This document shows positions 59,982 to 63,651 of a DNA stretch of 63,651 bases, in pieces; the first letter of the stretch is position 1; every line of letters begins with the position of its first letter. Location: the NCBI RefSeq assembly GCF_002101735.1, contig NZ_LQPE01000021.1:1-63651 (forward strand), written 5' to 3'. The notes beneath the pieces were generated by a model, which saw only the letters and a list, made by a program, of their open reading frames with translations, made no database searches and had not been told where the DNA came from. This DNA comes from Mycobacterium kyorinense (GTDB taxonomy: Bacteria > Actinomycetota > Actinomycetes > Mycobacteriales > Mycobacteriaceae). The translations under genes were made by a program, and so were the position numbers.

Positions 59982-60292
59982 TAGCCCGGCCAGCACAAGA
60001 TCTCGTCGACCGCCGCGCGTTCGGCGTCGGTGAGCGGCCGCATGGTCGGGTCGATCGAGTAACCCAGGTACCAATCCAGGGTGGCGTAATGCGCTCTCGC
60101 GTAAGGCCCGTCGGTCAGGTTGGCGACGGCGTCGCGTCGGCTGCGGTGCGAACTGATATAGGTGCCGTCGGCGGCGGTGACACACCATCCGGCCGGGTGG
60201 CGGGCAATACACCAGGTAGCGGGCGGGTTCGCGAAATACCATGCCGCAACCCGGATGAACCCGTCCAACGTCGCATTGATCGGCTGGCTCAT
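59978..60292 (-). CDS. Hypothetical protein, TetR-linked
   Basis: The 104-residue protein starts MSQPINATLDGFIRVAAWYF and contains two Trp-Cys pairs (TWCIARHPAGWCVTAADGTYISSH) and a C-terminal acidic helix (LTDAERAAVDEI). I do not recognise the family. ATG 60292 has GGAG about 7 nt upstream and is preferred over 60361, which would overlap the first TetR operator. Divergent from the TetR gene, so it is a likely target of that regulator. Confidence 0.6.
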   Translation of the reverse strand: MSQPINATLDGFIRVAAWYFANPPATWCIARHPAGWCVTAADGTYISSHRSRRDAVANLTDGPYARAHYATLDWYLGYSIDPTMRPLTDAERAAVDEILCWPGY

Positions 60293-60354
60293 GCTGATCT
60301 CCGAAAAGCAAGCGCGCCTGCGTATCTCGTCAGATGTCCTTCGCTCGGCAATGT

Positions 60355-60394
60355 GATACAAGGCGTATCGCGGTCCGACGATACATTGCGTATC
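60355..60394. promoter_or_regulatory. Two tandem TetR operators
   Basis: GATAC-AAGGC-GTATC (60355-60369) and GATAC-ATTGC-GTATC (60380-60394) are two copies of one dyad with centres 25 bp apart. They lie in the 139-bp gap between the divergent TetR gene and the 104-residue hypothetical gene. Confidence 0.8.
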
Positions 60395-60431
60395 ACCGGT
60401 TGGCCAGGCTCAATCTCGATAAAGTGGGGCA

Positions 60432-61082
60432 GTGGCCACCCGGATTCCGGGGTCGTCTCGAAACGGCGGGAATTCCCCGGCGTCGGGGCGGCGCGAGCAG
60501 ATCCTGGCCGCCGCACGAGCAGCGATCGAGGAATACGGCCCGAGCGCATTGACCGGCCAGATCGCGCAGCGCGCCGGGCTGGCCCGCCCCAACGTCTACC
60601 GGCACTTTTCTTCCAAGGACGACCTCGACCTCGCGCTGGCCCGCAGCGCGTATCAGGAGCTGCGCGCCGAGATCCGCGGCGGACTGGACCTCTCCGGGAC
60701 CCCGCTCGACGTGATCCGGGCGCCGATCGCCGCCCAGGTCAACTGGGCGGATTACCACCCGAACCTGTACCGGTTCCTGGTCAGCCGGGGTTATCAGCGC
60801 AACTCGCAACGGCAGCGGGTCGACCGCAGCGACTTCGCCGCCGAGCTGGCCGCGGCCGGGGCGCGCTACTTTCCCCGTTTTGCCGAGGATCCCGACGCCG
60901 CCGAGGCGACACTGGTCGCGCTGATCGGACTGGTCGACGCGTCGGTGCTGCGCTGGCTGAGCCGTCCCGTCGGAACCCGCGAGCAGCTGATCGACCGGCT
61001 GACCGCCCAGGCATGGCTGATCATCGACCACCATCTGCGCGGCTTCGGCATCGAGGTGAATCCCTCCGTGCCGCTGCCTTAG
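60432..61082 (+). CDS. TetR-family transcriptional regulator
   Basis: The 216-residue protein has helix-turn-helix SALTGQIAQRAGLARPNVYRHFSSKDDLDLAL around residues 39-70 and a helical ligand-binding half (LVALIGLVDASVLRWLS, LTAQAWLIIDHHLRGFG). Start GTG 60432, 37 bp after the second operator. It probably autoregulates and controls the divergent small gene. The 3' end overlaps the convergent hemW 3' end by 4 nt. Effector unknown. Confidence 0.9.
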   Translation: MATRIPGSSRNGGNSPASGRREQILAAARAAIEEYGPSALTGQIAQRAGLARPNVYRHFSSKDDLDLALARSAYQELRAEIRGGLDLSGTPLDVIRAPIAAQVNWADYHPNLYRFLVSRGYQRNSQRQRVDRSDFAAELAAAGARYFPRFAEDPDAAEATLVALIGLVDASVLRWLSRPVGTREQLIDRLTAQAWLIIDHHLRGFGIEVNPSVPLP

Positions 61083-62245
61083 TCGAGCAGCGTGCGCACC
61101 AGCGCGTCGGCCAGCAGCCGTCCGCGGTCGGTGAGCACCAGCCGCTCCCCCTCGCGCGCCAACAGGCCGTCGGCGACGGCGACCGCGGCGCGCTCGCGCT
61201 CTCCGGCGTCCAAGATGTCCAGCGGCAGCCCGTCGCGAATCCGGATGCGCAGCATGACCTCCTCGGTATGCAGGGCCTCGGCGTCGAGTTGCTCGAAGCC
61301 CGCCACCGGCAGCGCCGCGTCAGCCAGCCGTTGCGCATAAGTGTTGGGGTGCTTGACATTCCACCACCGCGTCGCGCCGACGAAGCTGTGCGCTCCCGGC
61401 CCTGCGCCCCACCACTGTCCGCCGTCCCAGTAGCCGATGTTGTGCCGGCACTGCCCGCCCAGGCGGCTCCAGTTGGACACCTCGTACCACCGCAAACCCG
61501 CTGCCCGGAGCCGCTCGTCGACCAGCTCGTAGCGACGGGCCAGCACGTCGTCGTCGGGAGCCGCCAGCTCGCCGCGTCGAATCCTTCGCGCCAACGCTGT
61601 GCCGTCCTCGACGATCAGCGAGTACGCGGACACATGATCGGCGCCGGCGTCGATCGCAACGTCCACCGACCGGCACACGTCGTCGTCGGATTCACCCGGC
61701 GTGCCGTAGATCAGGTCGAGGTTGACGTGTTCGAAGCCGGCGGCCAGCGCCTCACCGGCCGCGGCCGCCGCCCGTCCCGGCGAGTGCACCCGGTCCAGCG
61801 TCGCCAGCACCCGCGGCGCCACCGACTGCATTCCCAGCGATATCCGGGTATAGCCCGCCGCGCGCAGCGCCTCGAAGAGCTCCGGTGACGTCGACTCGGG
61901 GTTGGCTTCCGTGGTGATCTCTGCGTCCGAGGCCAGACCGAAGTGCCGGCGCACCATCTTCAGCAGCGTGCACAATCGCTCCGCGCCCAGCAGCGACGGC
62001 GTCCCACCTCCGACGAACACCGTGTCGGCCACCGGCCCGCCGAGCCGCGCGGCGGCCAGCTCCAGTTCGCAGCCCAACACCTGCAGCCAGGCGTCGGGGT
62101 TGACCCCGCCCAGTTCCGCCGGAGTGTAGGTATTGAAGTCGCAATATCCGCAGCGAGTCAGGCAAAACGGCACATGCACATACAGCCCGAAGGCGGTGCC
62201 GGGGCTTAGTTGAATGGCGGGCAGGTCGGCCGGTGGTGCCGTCAT
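61079..62245 (-). CDS. hemW: Radical SAM HemW-like heme chaperone (annotated HemN)
   Basis: The 388-residue radical SAM protein has the iron-sulfur motif C-x3-C-x2-C in FCLTRCGYCDFNTYTP (about residues 31-38), FVGGGTPSLLG, TTEANPES, RISLGMQSVAP, LIYGTPGESDDDVCRSVD and C-terminal winged helix. M. tuberculosis Rv2388c is named hemN. The compact length and the lack of the HemN N-terminal extension favour HemW, a heme chaperone, over oxygen-independent coproporphyrinogen oxidase. ATG 62245. Confidence 0.88.
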   Translation of the reverse strand: MTAPPADLPAIQLSPGTAFGLYVHVPFCLTRCGYCDFNTYTPAELGGVNPDAWLQVLGCELELAAARLGGPVADTVFVGGGTPSLLGAERLCTLLKMVRRHFGLASDAEITTEANPESTSPELFEALRAAGYTRISLGMQSVAPRVLATLDRVHSPGRAAAAAGEALAAGFEHVNLDLIYGTPGESDDDVCRSVDVAIDAGADHVSAYSLIVEDGTALARRIRRGELAAPDDDVLARRYELVDERLRAAGLRWYEVSNWSRLGGQCRHNIGYWDGGQWWGAGPGAHSFVGATRWWNVKHPNTYAQRLADAALPVAGFEQLDAEALHTEEVMLRIRIRDGLPLDILDAGERERAAVAVADGLLAREGERLVLTDRGRLLADALVRTLLD

Positions 62246-62270
62246 GCCACGACATCATCCCACCGGGGTT

Positions 62271-62648
62271 CTACCTGGGCCCGTCCAGCTGGTTGAACAT
62301 GTAGGTCAACAAGTGGTTCAGCGAACCCACCGGCGCTGCCCTTCGAGCCGGAGTGGCGCATCCGGGCCAGGCCTTGGGCCCCTGGGTCGCCATGATCCGC
62401 TGCGCCACCTGGATCTGCTGGTCACGCGACGCGTTTTCCGGTGCCCCGACGCCGCCGTTGGCCTCCCAGGTCGCCTGGCTGATCTGCAGGCCGCCGTAAA
62501 AACCGTTGCCGGTATCGGCCGACCAGTTGCCACCCGATTCGCATTGGGCAAGGGCGTCCCAGTTGACAGGCTCCGCGGATGCGAGGCTGCTGAACGGAAC
62601 GATCGATAGTGCGGCGAGCGCGATTGCCGGCCTGACCCTGGTTTTCAT
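62271..62648 (-). CDS. rpfD: Resuscitation-promoting factor RpfD
   Basis: The 125-residue precursor is a secreted muralytic enzyme that helps dormant cells regrow. Signal peptide MKTRVRPAIALAALSIVPFSSLASA has a predicted cut after Ala25. The Rpf domain has catalytic Glu37 in WDALAQCESGGNW and substrate-cleft residues in NGFYGGLQISQATWEANGG. Two cysteines (36 and in WPGCATPA) fit the family disulfide. It is shorter than M. tuberculosis RpfD (154 residues). ATG 62648 overlaps the upstream stop by 4 nt; the frame to 62675 lies inside that gene. Confidence 0.92.
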   Translation of the reverse strand: MKTRVRPAIALAALSIVPFSSLASAEPVNWDALAQCESGGNWSADTGNGFYGGLQISQATWEANGGVGAPENASRDQQIQVAQRIMATQGPKAWPGCATPARRAAPVGSLNHLLTYMFNQLDGPR

Positions 62649-63178
62649 CGCAGTTGCACCTTGCTGGCCAGCCACCGGCCGTCGACTCGCTCCATGGTCA
62701 TGTTGATGCCGGCGAAGTCCACCACCGAGTCGGGAGCGTCGATATTGCTCACCAATTGCTCGACGAACAGCGCAACCTCGACCTTGTCGGTGCTGGCGGA
62801 CTTGACCACCGATTCGACGACCTGGCCCTGCGCGTTTGCCTGGTGGTCGAGCAACACCGTGCGCAGCAGCCCATGGGATTTGTCGTAGCGCTGCCTGAAT
62901 TCACCGGTCGCGCCGTCGCGGATCACAGCGATATTGCGGTCCATCGCCTTGCTGTCGAAATTCGTCAACGCGACGGCGTATTTCACGGCCGCGGCCACTG
63001 CCTGCCGTGTGGCGACGTCGGTTTGGTGTCGCTCGAATTGCAACCGGCCCACATAGCCGCCCGCCCCGGCCAGCGTTACCGCCAACGCCGCGGCGGCCAG
63101 CCAGCGTAGGTGTGCCCGCCTGGGCGTGGAGTGGCCTTCGTCACGAGCGCCGGCCTGCGGGGCCTCGACTTCGTTCAT
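62645..63178 (-). CDS. Membrane-anchored protein, Rv2390c-like (Mce-associated type)
   Basis: The 177-residue protein has a short cytoplasmic N-terminus, one membrane helix (WLAAAALAVTLAGAGGYVGRL, about residues 27-47), and an external domain of the Mce-associated/SnoaL-like type ending VDFAGINMTMERVDGRWLASKVQLR. It corresponds to M. tuberculosis Rv2390c. It overlaps rpfD by 4 nt, so the two are translationally coupled; it may anchor or assist the secreted Rpf, but this is inferred. Confidence 0.85.
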   Translation of the reverse strand: MNEVEAPQAGARDEGHSTPRRAHLRWLAAAALAVTLAGAGGYVGRLQFERHQTDVATRQAVAAAVKYAVALTNFDSKAMDRNIAVIRDGATGEFRQRYDKSHGLLRTVLLDHQANAQGQVVESVVKSASTDKVEVALFVEQLVSNIDAPDSVVDFAGINMTMERVDGRWLASKVQLR

Positions 63179-63332
63179 GTTAACCGCCTAGCTGCCCGCG
63201 CCGAACGGCGCGCACGCAGGTAGTTTGAGGCAGTTCAGCGGCTTTTTCGGCGATCGACACGCCTGTCTGCCGGCTTTTGGCTCACGGTGACGAAAACTTC
63301 GGCCTGCTGAAACGGCCCGCCGAGGTGTGTGG

Positions 63333-63338
63333 CACAAT
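63333..63338 (+). promoter_or_regulatory. -10 element for leaderless nirA leader
   Basis: CACAAT lies 7 to 12 nt before GTG 63345. If transcription starts at that G, the mRNA is leaderless, a common class in mycobacteria. This spacing is the standard arrangement. Confidence 0.6.
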
Positions 63339-63344
63339 GGCCGG

Positions 63345-63440
63345 GTGACCGTCGCCTATTGCACCGAGTCCGGGGTTGCCCTGGTTGCGCGGCGGCACAT
63401 CGATCTCAAGCGTGTCTGCAGCTGTCGCTGTCTGCCTTGA
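63345..63440 (+). CDS. Cysteine-rich leaderless leader peptide upstream of nirA
   Basis: The 31-codon ORF starts with GTG (VTVAYCTESGV) and ends VCSCRCLP, so three Cys codons in five precede the stop. In mycobacteria, leaderless poly-cysteine small ORFs act as cysteine-responsive attenuators upstream of sulfur-assimilation operons: ribosome stalling on Cys codons at low cysteine exposes the downstream ribosome binding site. Position 114 bp before nirA (sulfite reductase), the -10 box 7 nt upstream and the hairpin at 63530-63546 all fit. The peptide itself probably has no other role. Confidence 0.8.
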   Translation: MTVAYCTESGVALVARRHIDLKRVCSCRCLP

Positions 63441-63529
63441 TGTCGTAGACCCGCCCACCTGTACTTGCAGCTGGCTGCCGGATCTGCGCCGCCGGGACAG
63501 CCACCGGTGATCCGCGCGGTCCATGCCGG

Positions 63530-63546
63530 CTCCTCCGCGAAGGAGA
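63530..63546 (+). promoter_or_regulatory. Hairpin sequestering the nirA ribosome binding site
   Basis: CTCCT (63530-63534) pairs with AGGAG (63542-63546) across a 7-nt loop; GG (63528-63529) and CC can extend the stem past a bulged A. AGGAG is the ribosome binding site of nirA, 8 nt before ATG 63555. It would keep nirA silent unless a ribosome in the leader disturbs upstream pairing. Confidence 0.65.
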
Positions 63547-63554
63547 CCGCCGAA

Positions 63555-63651
63555 TGACGACCACCCGCCCGGCCAAGGGCCGTAGTGAAGGCCAGTGGGC
63601 GTTGGGTGAGCGTGAGCCGCTCAATCCGACCGAGCAGCTCAAGTTCGATGA
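63555..63651 (+). CDS. nirA: Ferredoxin-dependent sulfite reductase NirA (5' end only)
   Basis: The first 32 codons are present; the gene runs off the right edge. MTTTRPAKGRSEGQWALGER is nearly the N-terminus of M. tuberculosis NirA (TTARPAKARNEGQWALG). Despite its name NirA is a siroheme and iron-sulfur sulfite reductase that makes sulfide for cysteine synthesis. It is preceded by a cysteine-rich leader peptide and hairpin, fitting control by cysteine supply. Confidence 0.93.

Overview
The window is high-GC mycobacterial chromosome. Gene order and protein sequences match the segment of the Mycobacterium tuberculosis chromosome that runs from glyS through smtB-furB, uppS, recO, era, phoH, dnaJ2-hrcA and the mycobactin (mbt) locus to hemN/hemW, rpfD and nirA. 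Many extra genes are inserted and the mbt locus is rearranged, so this is a non-tuberculosis Mycobacterium whose species I cannot name. I saw no rRNA, tRNA, CRISPR array or insertion sequence. Protein identities come from recognition and motifs, not database searches.

1-20.3 kb, mostly conserved core. From the left: a DUF559 protein; glycyl-tRNA synthetase divergent from the zinc regulators smtB-furB; a minus-strand block of a small conserved protein, uppS and recO; amidase amiA2; a TetR/MpaB-type oxygenase/LGFP-lipoprotein group; and a minus-strand chain phoH > MIRU > ybeY > CNNM/CorC protein > cytidine-deaminase-like protein > era. phoH carries an in-frame intein. A Doc-type toxin-antitoxin pair sits between phoH and rsmE. 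dnaJ2, hrcA, a small conserved protein and an ECF41-type sigma factor with its carboxymuconolactone-decarboxylase-like partner follow.

20.3-52.6 kb, secreted antigens and iron acquisition. Two tandem MTB12/CFP2 paralogues and a SagB-like flavoenzyme precede the mycobactin genes. The NRPS genes run mbtE > mbtF > mbtB on the minus strand. A divergent plus-strand operon holds a GNAT acyltransferase, a free-standing thioesterase, mbtC and mbtD. The N-hydroxylase mbtG and salicyl-AMP ligase mbtA diverge from one IdeR-box-like site. mbtJ leads into an operon of a short-chain dehydrogenase, a ferritin-like di-iron protein, a Baeyer-Villiger-type monooxygenase and a MerR-like regulator. An SbtA-like permease converges on salicylate synthase mbtI. 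Four IdeR-box-like sites lie at the promoters, which implies iron repression. MbtB lacks the C-terminal thioesterase it has in M. tuberculosis, and no mbtH is visible.

52.6-63.65 kb, catabolic accessory genes and return to core. A P450 with two amidohydrolases forms one operon. An aldehyde dehydrogenase, an alcohol dehydrogenase, and a TetR regulator with two tandem operators follow. Core order resumes with hemW/hemN, rpfD, an Rv2390c-like membrane protein and the start of nirA. nirA is preceded by a leaderless cysteine-rich leader peptide and a hairpin covering the nirA ribosome binding site.

Short repeats are a second theme: two 57-nt MIRU elements that overlap downstream start codons, two 60-bp palindromic elements with identical spacing, and several long intergenic inverted repeats.
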